Assembly: GCA_046152925.1 (NCBI GenBank)
Contig: JBJXFX010000113.1
Span: forward strand, 1 to 33,288
Origin: CAMAUF01 sp046152925
GTDB taxonomy: Bacteria > Chloroflexota > Dehalococcoidia > Tepidiformales > Tepidiformaceae
Direction of reading: 5' to 3'
DNA: 33,288 nucleotides
Part shown: positions 8,434 to 16,875 of the stretch, piece by piece
Position numbering within the stretch: the first letter of the stretch is position 1
Layout of the letters: every line of letters starts with the position of its first letter
Translations under genes and position numbers: made by a program
Notes under the pieces: model-generated
Database searches by the model: none
Seen by the model: only the letters and a program-made list of their open reading frames with translations
What the model was told of the DNA's origin: nothing

Positions 8434-8621
8434 AACGCGGCGACTTGGAACGCTACCTTCTCCAAAACGGTTGCGAGTTCGCACGTAACGGGAAGCGCCA
8501 TGATATCTGGCGCAACGTCGCGACCGGTGCGTTCGACAGCCTCCCTCGTCATCAAGAGATCGACAACCGGCTCGTCCGTTCGATCTGCCGCCGGCTGGGA
8601 GTCCCGCCTCCGGCACCGTAA
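8430..8621 (+). CDS. hicA: HicA-family mRNA interferase toxin
   Basis: A 63-residue double-stranded-RNA-binding-like toxin: MKRGDLERYLLQNGCEFAR, then GKRHDIW with the catalytic His24, a later PRHQEI and a C-terminal ICRRLGVP. This is complete HicA length and motif content, so it is probably functional. HicA cleaves mRNA and blocks translation when HicB is lost. The start is GTG, overlapping the hicB stop. The stop TAA at 8619-8621 touches repeat copy B, so the module lies exactly between the two ATPase 3' repeats. Confidence 0.9.
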   Translation: MKRGDLERYLLQNGCEFARNGKRHDIWRNVATGAFDSLPRHQEIDNRLVRSICRRLGVPPPAP

Positions 8622-8716
8622 TGCGCATCCGCCCTACATCGCGGCGGCGCCGCCGCTCGCCGCCACCGCCTTCATCTCCTCGCGCGTCGACTCCTTCACG
8701 ATCTCGCCGTCGGCCA
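8621..8716. repeat. direct repeat copy B flanking hicBA (3' end of the intact ABC ATPase gene)
   Basis: Near-identical, same-orientation copy of 8068-8161 (two substitutions, one 2-nt gap). Copy B belongs to the intact ATPase gene and includes its stop codon. Confidence 0.9.
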
Positions 8717-9422
8717 TGTGCACCGTCCGGTGGCAGCGCGCAGCGACCTTCGCATCATGCGTCACCATCACCACGGTCTGCCCAGCGACGCGGTTGAGGT
8801 CCTGAATGACATCCATGATCTCGTTGGCGGTCTTGGAGTCGAGGGCGCCCGTCGGCTCGTCGGCCCACATGATCGCCGGTTCATTCACGATCGATCGGGC
8901 GATCGTGACCCTCTGCCGCTGACCACCGGAGAGCTGGTTCGGCCGGCTGTTCGCCCGGTCACGCAGATGGACCTTGTCGAGTGCCGCCAGCGCCCGCTCC
9001 CGAGCCACCTTCGGCTTCGTCCCGGAGACGATCAGCGGCAGCTCGACGTTCTCAGCAGCGCTCAGCACGGGGAGGAGGTTGTAGGTCTGGAAGATGAAGC
9101 CCATGTCCTTCGCCCGGAACTCCGTCTTCCGGTCGTCGGCCATGCGGTTAATCTCGACGCCGTTGATGTGGACGGTGCCGGCGTCAAAGTCATCGAGGCC
9201 AGAAAGCGCGTTGAGCAGCGTCGTCTTGCCGCAGCCCGACGGGCCCATGATCGCGACCATCTCGCCTTTGCGGACCGTGAGGCTCACGCCATTGAGGGCG
9301 TGCGTCTTCACGCCGCCCGTGTCGTAGGTCTTACGGAGGCTGCGCGCCTCGATCACAAACTCAGAGCTGACCGGCGAGCCGCCCATGCCAGCCGCTTCGA
9401 TACTGCGTGCGGTTGTCTTCAT
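8634..9422 (-). CDS. ABC transporter ATP-binding protein (MacB/LolD-type)
   Basis: A 262-residue ATPase of the MacB/LolD/FtsE-like family that powers lipoprotein export, macrolide efflux or other mechanotransmission permeases. Walker A GPSGCGKTT is at 60-68, the signature LSGGQRQRV at 164-172, Walker B AIMWADEP at 183-190, and the H-loop MVTHD at 219-223. LDDFDAGTVHINGVEI and FQTYNLLPVLSAAENVELPL are characteristic of this subfamily. The start at 9422 (MKTTARSIEA) is preferred over the longer frame from 9632, which would collide with the divergent gene and adds a sequence unlike the family. No permease gene lies beside it, so its partner is elsewhere. Confidence 0.93.
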   Translation of the reverse strand: MKTTARSIEAAGMGGSPVSSEFVIEARSLRKTYDTGGVKTHALNGVSLTVRKGEMVAIMGPSGCGKTTLLNALSGLDDFDAGTVHINGVEINRMADDRKTEFRAKDMGFIFQTYNLLPVLSAAENVELPLIVSGTKPKVARERALAALDKVHLRDRANSRPNQLSGGQRQRVTIARSIVNEPAIMWADEPTGALDSKTANEIMDVIQDLNRVAGQTVVMVTHDAKVAARCHRTVHMADGEIVKESTREEMKAVAASGGAAAM

Positions 9423-9598
9423 GGGACCATGGTAGCCGAGCATCCTGAACGCGGGTGTCAAAACTGTCACAAATCCGACCAAGGTTGGAGGAGTTCGGGG
9501 CCAACCTCGGGGGCATTCCGCGGTGGGGGCCAGTTCTGGTAAAGTTCCCGCCACGTCCGGCGTCCGCGCCGGGACGTCCACCAGGAGGGCGATCAGCC
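9423..9598. promoter_or_regulatory. divergent promoter region (ABC ATPase / small protein-Rieske operon)
   Basis: Minus strand: TTGACA (within TTTTGACACC, about 9453-9458) and a weak -10 around GGCTAC lead to the ATPase. Plus strand: TAAAGT at 9540-9545 precedes a leader with the ribosome binding site AGGAGGGC. Direct repeats of TGTCA (TGTCAAAACTGTCACA, about 9454-9469) could be a regulator site. All are visual candidates. Confidence 0.35.
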
Positions 9599-9844
9599 AT
9601 GGCGGCACTGGTCCGCAAGAAGGAACACCCACTGAGCGGCGCCATCTATGAGGACCTCGGCGATGGCAACGTCCGCGTCTCCAAAGGCGAGAAGTCCGGC
9701 GTTTTCAGGTCGAGCGGCGAATACCTCGAAGGCGACATTTATAGCGCCGACCTCCACATGCTCGTCTGGGTCGGTGGCTCCAAGCTCCCGCCGGAGCAGA
9801 ACTGGAACCGCCGCATGCAGCCCCTCGAAATGCTCCACGACTAG
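9599..9844 (+). CDS. small conserved-type hypothetical protein upstream of Rieske oxygenase
   Basis: An 81-residue soluble protein starting MAALVRKKEHPLSGAIYEDL and rich in charged and aromatic residues; no known domain recognised. The ATG at 9599 follows a strong ribosome binding site (CCAGGAGGGC), and the stop is 9 bp before the Rieske oxygenase start, itself after GGAGGCAACC. The two are clearly co-transcribed. It may be a dedicated partner or accessory of the oxygenase, but it lacks ferredoxin cysteines and is too short for a typical oxygenase beta subunit. Confidence 0.75.
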   Translation: MAALVRKKEHPLSGAIYEDLGDGNVRVSKGEKSGVFRSSGEYLEGDIYSADLHMLVWVGGSKLPPEQNWNRRMQPLEMLHD

Positions 9845-9853
9845 GAGGCAACC

Positions 9854-11245
9854 ATGTCACGCGTGATCACGATCATGGACAAAGGCCGCGAAACGGCCGC
9901 CGGCTACCGCTCCAGCGGCATCAGCTACCAACAGCTGCTGGATGGCGACACTCGGGCCATCCCGCCCGTCTTGCGCCTCGAATCGCCCATCGAGCCCGGC
10001 ATCACCCGCGTGCCCGCCGAGCGCTACTTCTCCAGGGCGTCCCACGACCTCGAGGTCGAGAAGATCTGGAAGCGCGTCTGGCAGATGGCCTGTCGCGAAG
10101 AGGACATCCCCGAAGTCGGCGACTACCAGGTGTACGACGTCGCCCACCTCTCCTTCCTCGTCGTCCGCCAGCCCGACCTCTCGATCAAGGCCTTCTACAA
10201 CGCCTGCCTCCATCGCGGGCGTCAGCTTCGCGAATGGGGCGGCAAGCGCGCCGATGAGTTCCGCTGCCCGTTCCACGGCTGGGCCTGGGAAGTGAACGGC
10301 AGCCTGAAAGATGTCACCTGCGCCTGGGACTTCCCGGATGTCACGCCAGAAAGCCACGCCTTGCCCGAAGTAAAGGTCGGCACGTGGGGTGGCTTCGTCT
10401 TCATCAACCCCGACGCAGACAGCGGCAGCCTCGAGGACTTCCTTGGCACCCTCCCGGACCAGTTCAAGCGCTGGGACCTTTCCAAGCGCTTCAAGCAGGC
10501 CCACGTCGCGAAGATCCTGCGCTGCAACTGGAAAGTTGCCCAAGAAGCCTTCATGGAGGCCTACCACGTCGTCGTCACGCACCCGCAGCTGCTCGCAGCG
10601 CTCGGCGATTCAAACTCGCAGTACGACGTCTTCGGCAACTACTCCCGCGCCATCACGCCGAACGGCACCCCCAGCCCCCATATCAAGTGGCAGCCCACCC
10701 AGCAGCAGATGATCGACGCGATGTTCGACCTGCAGTATGGCGAGGAGTCCGCAATCCCAGTGCCCGAGGGCTCATCGGCCCGCGCGGTCGCTGCCAGCGT
10801 GAGCCGCATGGGTATGGCACCCGTCCTCGGCGAACAGATGGCCGACGACTACACCGACGCCGAGTACAACGACGCCTTCTACTACACCCTCTTCCCCAAC
10901 CTCCACCCGTGGGGCGGGTTCAACCGGATCACCTACCGCTTCCGTCCTTATGGGGACGACCCAGACCAGTCCATCATGGAGTGCATGTTCCTCGCTCCCT
11001 TTCCGCAGGACGGCCCGCGCCCGCCCTCGGCCCCGATCCACTGGCTCGGCGCCGACGACGACTGGGTCGAAGCCCCGGAATTGGGCATGCTCGCGCGCGT
11101 CTTCAACCAGGACACCTACAACGTCCCCAAGGTCCAAATCGGCCTGAAGGCGATGAAGCATCCCGAGGTCGTCTTCGCCAGCTACAATGAGACGAAGGTT
11201 CGCCACTTCCACCAACTTTGGGACGCCTGGACCGCCGCCGAATAG
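9854..11245 (+). CDS. Rieske [2Fe-2S] aromatic-ring-hydroxylating oxygenase, alpha subunit
   Basis: A 463-residue terminal oxygenase subunit. The Rieske cluster ligands are Cys118 and His120 (ACLHRGRQ) and Cys138 and His141 (RCPFHGW). The mononuclear-iron motif is NWKVAQEAFMEAYHVVVTHP with His238 and His243. The family adds oxygen to aromatic or other hydrophobic substrates using electrons from a ferredoxin and reductase, neither of which is encoded next to it. Length matches the alpha subunit. Together with the acyl-CoA dehydrogenase it suggests catabolism of aromatic, steroid-like or lipid compounds; the substrate cannot be assigned. Confidence 0.93.
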   Translation: MSRVITIMDKGRETAAGYRSSGISYQQLLDGDTRAIPPVLRLESPIEPGITRVPAERYFSRASHDLEVEKIWKRVWQMACREEDIPEVGDYQVYDVAHLSFLVVRQPDLSIKAFYNACLHRGRQLREWGGKRADEFRCPFHGWAWEVNGSLKDVTCAWDFPDVTPESHALPEVKVGTWGGFVFINPDADSGSLEDFLGTLPDQFKRWDLSKRFKQAHVAKILRCNWKVAQEAFMEAYHVVVTHPQLLAALGDSNSQYDVFGNYSRAITPNGTPSPHIKWQPTQQQMIDAMFDLQYGEESAIPVPEGSSARAVAASVSRMGMAPVLGEQMADDYTDAEYNDAFYYTLFPNLHPWGGFNRITYRFRPYGDDPDQSIMECMFLAPFPQDGPRPPSAPIHWLGADDDWVEAPELGMLARVFNQDTYNVPKVQIGLKAMKHPEVVFASYNETKVRHFHQLWDAWTAAE

Positions 11246-11268
11246 CGGTCCATTGGCCCCAGAATTGC

Positions 11269-11299
11269 GTCAAAGGGGCCGCTACACGGCCCCTTTGAC
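11269..11299. terminator. perfect 13-bp hairpin, probable terminator without U-tract
   Basis: GTCAAAGGGGCCG pairs fully with CGGCCCCTTTGAC around the 5-nt loop CTACA, 24 bp after the oxygenase stop. No T-run follows, as for the other strong hairpins in the window. Confidence 0.7.
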
Positions 11300-11331
11300 A
11301 TGTGGAGGATGCGCACTCGAAGGAGCGGAGC

Positions 11332-11853
11332 ATGGCCGGTATCGGCATGCACCTCGATGCACTCTTAGCCCGGGACGACGCCTCAGCCGAGCTCGTCCTC
11401 CTCCACGCGCGTATCCTGCTGGAGGACGCCGAAACCATGGCGGACGAACTCCTGGACCCCGCGGTCTGTCTCGCCGAGGTTCGCGAGCGCTACCGGGCCC
11501 TCGTCCAAGAAACCAAGGGCGCCTTTTCGAAGTACCCCGCCGTGAGCGGCGCCGGGTTTCATTCCGGCGACCCGGACCAGCGCGCCTACATGCTCTACTC
11601 CGCGCCGAGCATGGTACAAAAGGCCGGACTCTACACGCCTTCCGACCTCGACCAGATGCTCGGCGCCAGCAGCGTGGAACCGGCGTGGGCGGCCGGCGAA
11701 GCGCTCCGCACGACGGCCTTCATGGTCGCATTGCGGCCCTTGCTGGCGGAACTGGACTCCCGCCGGCTTCGCGCATCGGACTTCCCCGACCGATGTCAGG
11801 CCCTCGGGCACGGGTTCGCAGGGATTCGGGTCGCGCGCGGTACGCCTTCTTAG
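11332..11853 (+). CDS. hypothetical protein
   Basis: A 173-residue, mainly helical protein starting MAGIGMHLDALLARDDASAE; I do not recognise a family. The start at 11332 follows AAGGAGCGGAGC, a good ribosome binding site, and is preferred to the GTG at 11302, which abuts the hairpin. No signal peptide or membrane segment is seen. Its stop is interlocked with that of the convergent gene (TTAG, 11850-11853). Confidence 0.65.
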   Translation: MAGIGMHLDALLARDDASAELVLLHARILLEDAETMADELLDPAVCLAEVRERYRALVQETKGAFSKYPAVSGAGFHSGDPDQRAYMLYSAPSMVQKAGLYTPSDLDQMLGASSVEPAWAAGEALRTTAFMVALRPLLAELDSRRLRASDFPDRCQALGHGFAGIRVARGTPS

Positions 11854-12263
11854 AGCGCCGTTTCGGTGTCTTCGGTGAACGCCGCCTCATACACCAGGTT
11901 CACTTCGTCCTCGCCTGCCTTGCGCAGCCGCTTGGCAAGCTGAAGCAGGCCATGGCGCGCCGCCACCTGCGTCGTCGTCACTGCCCGGCGCGACTCCCAA
12001 ATCGCCAGCAGCAGGCCACGGAGATCCTCTTCCAAGATCCCAAACTGCCGAGACAGGCGTGGGTTCATCGCAACGTCGGGGAGCTGTTGGACGACGGCAT
12101 CCAGGCGGCCCTCCAAGGCCAGCGCGCAGCGGTGCAGCGTCTGGTTGACGCGCGGCACCCATTGCTCGTCGTAGGGCTGGCCCATCACCTCATCTAGCGC
12201 GTCGGCCACGGTGAGCAGCGAGTCTTCGACAGGCCGTGAACCGGGTAAGACTGCTCTCGCCAT
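11850..12263 (-). CDS. hypothetical helical protein
   Basis: A 137-residue protein starting MARAVLPGSRPVEDSLLTVA, predicted all-helical from its heptad-like Leu/Ala pattern (LRGLLLAIWESRRAV, GLLQLAKRLRKAG). No family recognised. The start at 12263 has AAGGAGTGAGAAG directly upstream. The same frame stays open up to 13739, but that extension is antisense to the FHA gene and is not coding. It is divergent from the FHA membrane protein with a 189-bp gap. Confidence 0.65.
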   Translation of the reverse strand: MARAVLPGSRPVEDSLLTVADALDEVMGQPYDEQWVPRVNQTLHRCALALEGRLDAVVQQLPDVAMNPRLSRQFGILEEDLRGLLLAIWESRRAVTTTQVAARHGLLQLAKRLRKAGEDEVNLVYEAAFTEDTETAL

Positions 12264-12452
12264 CTTCTCACTCCTTCGCGAGGCCCCGGCCCCGCCGGAA
12301 ACACGCACGCAGTATCGCGAGGCCATGTTACGCCGCGGTTTCGTTGACTGCGGCGCCAAACGGCCTGGGAAGGCGGGCCGTCGGGCGGACTGGGGGCGTC
12401 GAACCGGGCACACCGGTAGAATCCAGACACACGACTCTGGGAGCCCCACCCA
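12264..12452. promoter_or_regulatory. divergent promoter region with candidate TAGAAT -10 for the FHA gene
   Basis: CGGTAGAATCC (about 12415-12425) gives a -10-like TAGAAT on the plus strand, some 30 bp before the FHA start. No clear -35 was found. Nothing else is recognised here. Confidence 0.35.
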
Positions 12453-14216
12453 ATGCTCTACGGCACCCTGCGCCTCACCACGCCCGATGGCCAAGTCCGC
12501 GAGTACCCGCTCGATTCTGACGATGCCATCCTCGGGCGCGCCACGGGCAACCGGATCGTGGTCGACCACGTCTCGGTCTCCCGCCGCCACGCCATGCTCA
12601 CCATCGAAGACGGCCAACTCTCGCTCGAAGACCTCCATTCGGCGACTGGGACGTACCTCAACGGCCTGCAAATCGAGGCCGGGGCCCGTCATCCCGTTGC
12701 TTCCGGGAGCAGCGTCCGCTTTGGCGATGTCCATGGCACGTGGGTCGCCGCCTTCGTACCGGCCCCGCCGGTCGCTGCGTTCGTCCCACCTCCTCCACCG
12801 CCTCCGCCCGCCCCAGAGCCGATCATCGACGACACGCCGCCAGTCGCCAGCCAGCCGCTCGACGACTTCGTGGTCGATACGTCTCCGGCTCCGCCGCCGC
12901 CGCCGCCACCCTCCACCCCGCCAGTGCGGCTCAACGTCCCGGTGGCCCCAGCCGCACCCCAAGCGCCCCAGGCCCCTCGTGCGACGCCCCGCTCGGCTCC
13001 CCAAGCACCCGGCGACGCCAGCCAGTTCATCGGCACCTCGCTCGCCTCCCCGAATGCACCCGTGGCGGCCGGCCAGTCGACCTCCGCGATTATCGCCATC
13101 CACAACCGCGGCTCGGTCGTCGACGAGATCTCGATCCGCGTCCTGGACCTGCCGGAGGGCTGGGCGAGGGTCACCCGGCCGCAACTCACGCTGCTCCCGG
13201 GCGCGCGTGACGAAGTCAACATCGTTATCCAAGCGCCGAAGGAAGCGGGTTCCCGCGCCGGCGAACACGGCTTCTCCGTCGCCGTGGGCTCGCGGGAACA
13301 CCGCGTCGAGGTCCGCTCCGTAGGCAAGTTCAACGTCCTGCCGTTCGAAGGCATGACCGTGGAGCTGAAGCCCGTCCGCTCGAAAAAGGCATTCCGCGTC
13401 GAGGTCGCGAACGAAGGCAACACGAATCTCAGCGTCGACCTCGAAGGCCACGACGACGAGAGCCTGTTGACCTACGCCTTCAGCCCCGCCCAAGTCAACA
13501 TCGAGCCCGGCGGGTCGGCGACCGTGCCGCTCACCGTCGCGCCAGCCAACCGGCGGCTGTTCGGCAAGAGCGAAGTGAAGCCGTTCGCCGTCGACGCCCG
13601 CAGCGGCAGCAACCAGCTCAACGCCCGCGCCCAGGGGCAGCTCCTCAACCGGCCGCCGCTGGAGCCGTGGAAATGGCCCTTCATGCTCATCGCCCTCGTC
13701 GCGGTGCTCGGTGTCGGCGCTTGGCAATATCGCGCCCACTGCGGAGGAGGCTGGCCCGTCTGCGGCGCTGCCGATACCGCTCCCGCCCGGCCGGATCCCA
13801 CGCCGACCGCCACCGCATCGGCGACGGCGTCCCGCACCGGCACAGCGACCGCGTCGGCGACGGCCACCGCAACCGCAACGACTGCCACCGCCACCACCCC
13901 ACCTCCGGCGGGATTGCGGAAAGGCGGGACCGTCGAAGTCATCAACTCGGCGCCCAACCCCCCGACCAACACGAACTGTCTCGCCGTCCGCTCGTCGCCT
14001 GCCCGCTTGCCGGGGGACCCGAACATCGTCATCCGGGGCGGACAGCCGGTCCGCCTCTGTAACGGCGTCAAGGTCCAGATCATCGACGGGCCAACGAACG
14101 ACGGGGTCTTCCTCTGGTGGATCATCAAAGATCCGAGCGCGACCGAGTCGGCGCCGCTCTGGGCCGCCGAAAAGAAGACCGACGGCTCCGAGGTCTATCT
14201 CAAGCCGGCGGACTAG
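12453..14216 (+). CDS. FHA-domain membrane protein with Ig-like domains and SH3-like C-terminus
   Basis: A 587-residue protein. The FHA domain (about 1-98) has SVSRRHAML (41-49) and SATGTYLNG, the phosphothreonine-reading loops. A proline-rich linker (about 104-195) and two immunoglobulin-like beta-sandwich domains (about 195-400) follow. One transmembrane helix sits at about 409-428 after WKW, then a Thr/Ala-rich linker (TATASATAS repeats) and a C-terminal SH3b-like domain (GGTVEVINSAP, then CLAVRSSPAR). All cysteines lie after the membrane helix, so the FHA side is cytoplasmic and the tail outside. It has the same architecture as the protein opening the CIS operon and converges on that operon's end (CTAG overlap at 14213-14216), so a role with the CIS is likely. 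Confidence 0.85.
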   Translation: MLYGTLRLTTPDGQVREYPLDSDDAILGRATGNRIVVDHVSVSRRHAMLTIEDGQLSLEDLHSATGTYLNGLQIEAGARHPVASGSSVRFGDVHGTWVAAFVPAPPVAAFVPPPPPPPPAPEPIIDDTPPVASQPLDDFVVDTSPAPPPPPPPSTPPVRLNVPVAPAAPQAPQAPRATPRSAPQAPGDASQFIGTSLASPNAPVAAGQSTSAIIAIHNRGSVVDEISIRVLDLPEGWARVTRPQLTLLPGARDEVNIVIQAPKEAGSRAGEHGFSVAVGSREHRVEVRSVGKFNVLPFEGMTVELKPVRSKKAFRVEVANEGNTNLSVDLEGHDDESLLTYAFSPAQVNIEPGGSATVPLTVAPANRRLFGKSEVKPFAVDARSGSNQLNARAQGQLLNRPPLEPWKWPFMLIALVAVLGVGAWQYRAHCGGGWPVCGAADTAPARPDPTPTATASATASRTGTATASATATATATTATATTPPPAGLRKGGTVEVINSAPNPPTNTNCLAVRSSPARLPGDPNIVIRGGQPVRLCNGVKVQIIDGPTNDGVFLWWIIKDPSATESAPLWAAEKKTDGSEVYLKPAD

Positions 14217-14857
14217 GCCCCAGAGCGGATCTCGACAGTGAAGGCAGCCCAGGCCGGCTTCTCGAACGCGACGATCTCCTCGACCAGCGCCGGGTCGACC
14301 TGGCGCCCGGCAGGCAGCGTGATCCGGACGGTGAACTGGAACGCCTGCGTCCTATCGGCGGCCACCTGGCGGGCCGTCGGCTCCAGGATCTCCGGCGCAA
14401 CATCCAGATACAGCCGGAGGAACTCCCGCAGCCCGCGCTTCGTCCCCCGCCAGCGATAGAGCTCCGCAGCGCCAGCAATCACCGCACGCCGGCGATCTTC
14501 CGGCCAGCGCTCGTCGACCATCAGGCCAACCCACCCGGCGAGCCAAGGCAAGAAGCTCCGCGGCGCGATCCCGGCGTCGAAGTACCACGGGATGTTGTCG
14601 ACCGTCCGCTCCACCGGGCTCAGCATGTGCTCGAAGATGAGCAGGAACCGCCCGAGAAAGGGGTTGTCCCGGTAGATCCCCGGCAGCAACTCCAGGTAGG
14701 TCGACACGTGCTCGGGAAGCCCCGGCGGTCGGTCGGATGGCCGCGGCACGAGTGGCCCGCCGGTTGGCCGGAGGGCCGGAGGGCCTCCGCGCGGCGGCGT
14801 CGCGAACACCTGGCTGCGAAGCCGCGCCGCCGCTGGCGAAATCGGGTCGGCGCTCAT
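14213..14857 (-). CDS. CIS baseplate protein, gpI-like phage tail family
   Basis: A 214-residue member of the P2 gpI-like phage tail protein group: LLPGIYRDNPFLGRFLLIFE, HMLSPVERTVDNIPWYFD, then FLPWLAGWVGL and RWRGTKRGLREFLRLYLDV. These segments define the family found at the end of CIS baseplate clusters. It forms part of the outer baseplate wedge that links to the sheath. Its ATG overlaps the gpJ-like stop by 4 bp (translation coupling). It is the last gene of the CIS operon; no fibre gene follows. Confidence 0.93.
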   Translation of the reverse strand: MSADPISPAAARLRSQVFATPPRGGPPALRPTGGPLVPRPSDRPPGLPEHVSTYLELLPGIYRDNPFLGRFLLIFEHMLSPVERTVDNIPWYFDAGIAPRSFLPWLAGWVGLMVDERWPEDRRRAVIAGAAELYRWRGTKRGLREFLRLYLDVAPEILEPTARQVAADRTQAFQFTVRITLPAGRQVDPALVEEIVAFEKPAWAAFTVEIRSGA

Positions 14858-16839
14858 CGGTCTCTCCGCGCAACCGTGACCGTGTGTTCGAACGGCAAGA
14901 GCAGCACGTCTTCGGCGAGCGCGATCCGCTGGCCGGCCGCCCGCGTTTGGTTCGTCTGCAAGTCGATCTGATAGAGCGTGACATCCTGCGCATACTCAAC
15001 GCCGCGCACCGACTGGACGATCGACTGCACCTCGGCCAAGTACAGGTCGCGGCCGAACGGCCAGCCGAGGCCGTCGGGCCCGCCATGGATGGGGTCAAGG
15101 TGGCGGCGCAACCGTCCCAGCACCTCCGCCCGGACCGTCTCCGGGTCCACATTCCGCTGGACCGCGATGGTCGCCTCCACGCGGACGCCGATGTAGGCCG
15201 GCCCATCGACCACCAACTGGGTGCCCAACAGCCGCCGCTCGTCCAGGTACTCCCGCACGTCGGTGAGCAACTCCTGCGATGGCTGAAGGCTCTCGACCGT
15301 GCGCTCGTGGTCATCCGGCAGGAGCGGCACTATCAGCAGCTCCACCATGCCCGGCGGCACGTTGCCGCCCGACGAGTCCTGGCGGACCTGGATGCACTTC
15401 GCGCGCGCGACGATGCGGGACGCCTCGTGGGCGAGGAACTCGTAATCCTCGACGGTCACAGCCCTGTCGCGAGAGCGGATTTCCGCAGGCGCGCGGAATT
15501 TGGCCGCATCGACGGTCTCGGGGTCGAGCCCTCCAGTCGCAGGCTGGCGGTTCGTCACCGTCGCGACGAACGGGATCGACGACTTCAACACGGTCAGCGT
15601 ATTCGCCCCGACGTTCCCGGCGACGCCGCCGCCGACGCGATAGCGCGTCATCCGCAACATCTGGCCGCGTTCAAGCCGCGCCCCAAACGCGCGGTCGCCC
15701 CCCTCAGGCTGGCGGATCGTGGGGCCGAACGACACCGTCCCCGTTACGCCATCGACTTGGTAATGGCGGTCGGAGGGGTTCGAGCCACGGAAGGACGGCA
15801 CTTCCTGCCAGGCCACCCAATGTGGCCCGTCCTCGCGTTCTTCTTGGACTTCGACGTGCTCGTCGGCCCGCCGCGGGAGCAGGGGCGCCCCGGGCAACTC
15901 GAACGTCTCGCCCGGGACACCGGTCGCCCGCCCGAGCACAATGTCCGGTAGAGCCGCGGCGTGCGAGGCCTCGGTGTAGCCACCCAAGACCGAGGGGCCG
16001 ACCGTGTTGATCCGCGGTGAGCTGGAGTACGCCGGCTGCCGGGGGCGGGCCTGCACAACGCGCACACGCACCCAGTAGCAGGTCTGGCCGGCCAGCGCCC
16101 GAGGCTCCATCCCGTCCGGCAGCAAGAGCGTCACGCCGCCGGTGGTGTTCAGGCCGCCAGTGTCGTCGCGCTCGACCTCACAGCGCACCCAACTCCGCAC
16201 ATTCCCACACCACGCCTCCCAGGAAAGCGGCGGGTCCAGCGGGTCCACCCCTATCCCTTCGACTTCGCAGTCGATATCGACGTTCGCGATGTGGGCGCTG
16301 AGGTTCTCCGCGAAGCCCAGATAGAGCGCGTCGCCGGGGATCGGCGCCGCCTGAAAGGCCTGAAAGTAGTCGCCCTCTGAGCGGAGCCGTTCCGTGAGGT
16401 CGAGGTAATTCGTGTCGTCGAACGAGCTGAGCATCTGACGAAGCGTCGGCGGGAAAAGCACGAGGTCGCGGTCGGTCGCAAACGAGATAGCTGGAGCCTC
16501 GCCCGTCCGGACGGTCGCGACCTCGGTCCCCCGCGGGATCGTCAGCGGCGCCGGCTGGGCCGCAGAGAGGCGGAACGTGATCGTCGTCCGCGCCGGCACC
16601 GCGTCCTTCAGCCGGATGCCCAGCAGATCGAGGAACCGGAGGTAGTTCTTCTCGGGCACGCGGTTCAGCCGGTACAGCAAGCTCTCGGCGAGGTACGAGA
16701 AAAGCTCGATCAGCGTCACCCCTGGGTCGTGGACGTTATGATCTGTCCACTCCGGGGCGTATTGCGGGATCAGCGCTTTCGTCTCATTGACGAAGTCCTG
16801 GAACGTGCGGTCGTCGAGCTTCGGGTCAGGCAGTGGCAC
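14854..16839 (-). CDS. CIS baseplate wedge protein, gpJ-like (Afp11/12-like)
   Basis: A 661-residue putative baseplate assembly protein. The N-terminus (YAPEWTDHNVHDPGVTLIEL, then FSYLAESLLYRLNRVPEKNY) is the signature of the gpJ/T4 gp6-like wedge family, and the C-terminal half (ETVRAEVLGRLRRHLDPIHG) matches its conserved core. It assembles the baseplate ring around the spike and triggers sheath contraction. A single gpJ-like gene is present here, whereas antifeeding-prophage-type loci carry two large wedge genes. It lies 36 bp after the gp25-like gene. Confidence 0.95.
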   Translation of the reverse strand: MPLPDPKLDDRTFQDFVNETKALIPQYAPEWTDHNVHDPGVTLIELFSYLAESLLYRLNRVPEKNYLRFLDLLGIRLKDAVPARTTITFRLSAAQPAPLTIPRGTEVATVRTGEAPAISFATDRDLVLFPPTLRQMLSSFDDTNYLDLTERLRSEGDYFQAFQAAPIPGDALYLGFAENLSAHIANVDIDCEVEGIGVDPLDPPLSWEAWCGNVRSWVRCEVERDDTGGLNTTGGVTLLLPDGMEPRALAGQTCYWVRVRVVQARPRQPAYSSSPRINTVGPSVLGGYTEASHAAALPDIVLGRATGVPGETFELPGAPLLPRRADEHVEVQEEREDGPHWVAWQEVPSFRGSNPSDRHYQVDGVTGTVSFGPTIRQPEGGDRAFGARLERGQMLRMTRYRVGGGVAGNVGANTLTVLKSSIPFVATVTNRQPATGGLDPETVDAAKFRAPAEIRSRDRAVTVEDYEFLAHEASRIVARAKCIQVRQDSSGGNVPPGMVELLIVPLLPDDHERTVESLQPSQELLTDVREYLDERRLLGTQLVVDGPAYIGVRVEATIAVQRNVDPETVRAEVLGRLRRHLDPIHGGPDGLGWPFGRDLYLAEVQSIVQSVRGVEYAQDVTLYQIDLQTNQTRAAGQRIALAEDVLLLPFEHTVTVARRDR

Positions 16840-16875
16840 GGCGACGCCTCCAGTGTGCGATAGCTGTTAAGCGCA

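Noticed and set aside
12264..13739. Long minus-strand open frame upstream of the 137-residue hypothetical gene
   Set aside because: It is antisense to the FHA membrane protein, has shadow-type Arg/Gly-rich composition, and the real gene has its own ribosome binding site at 12263.
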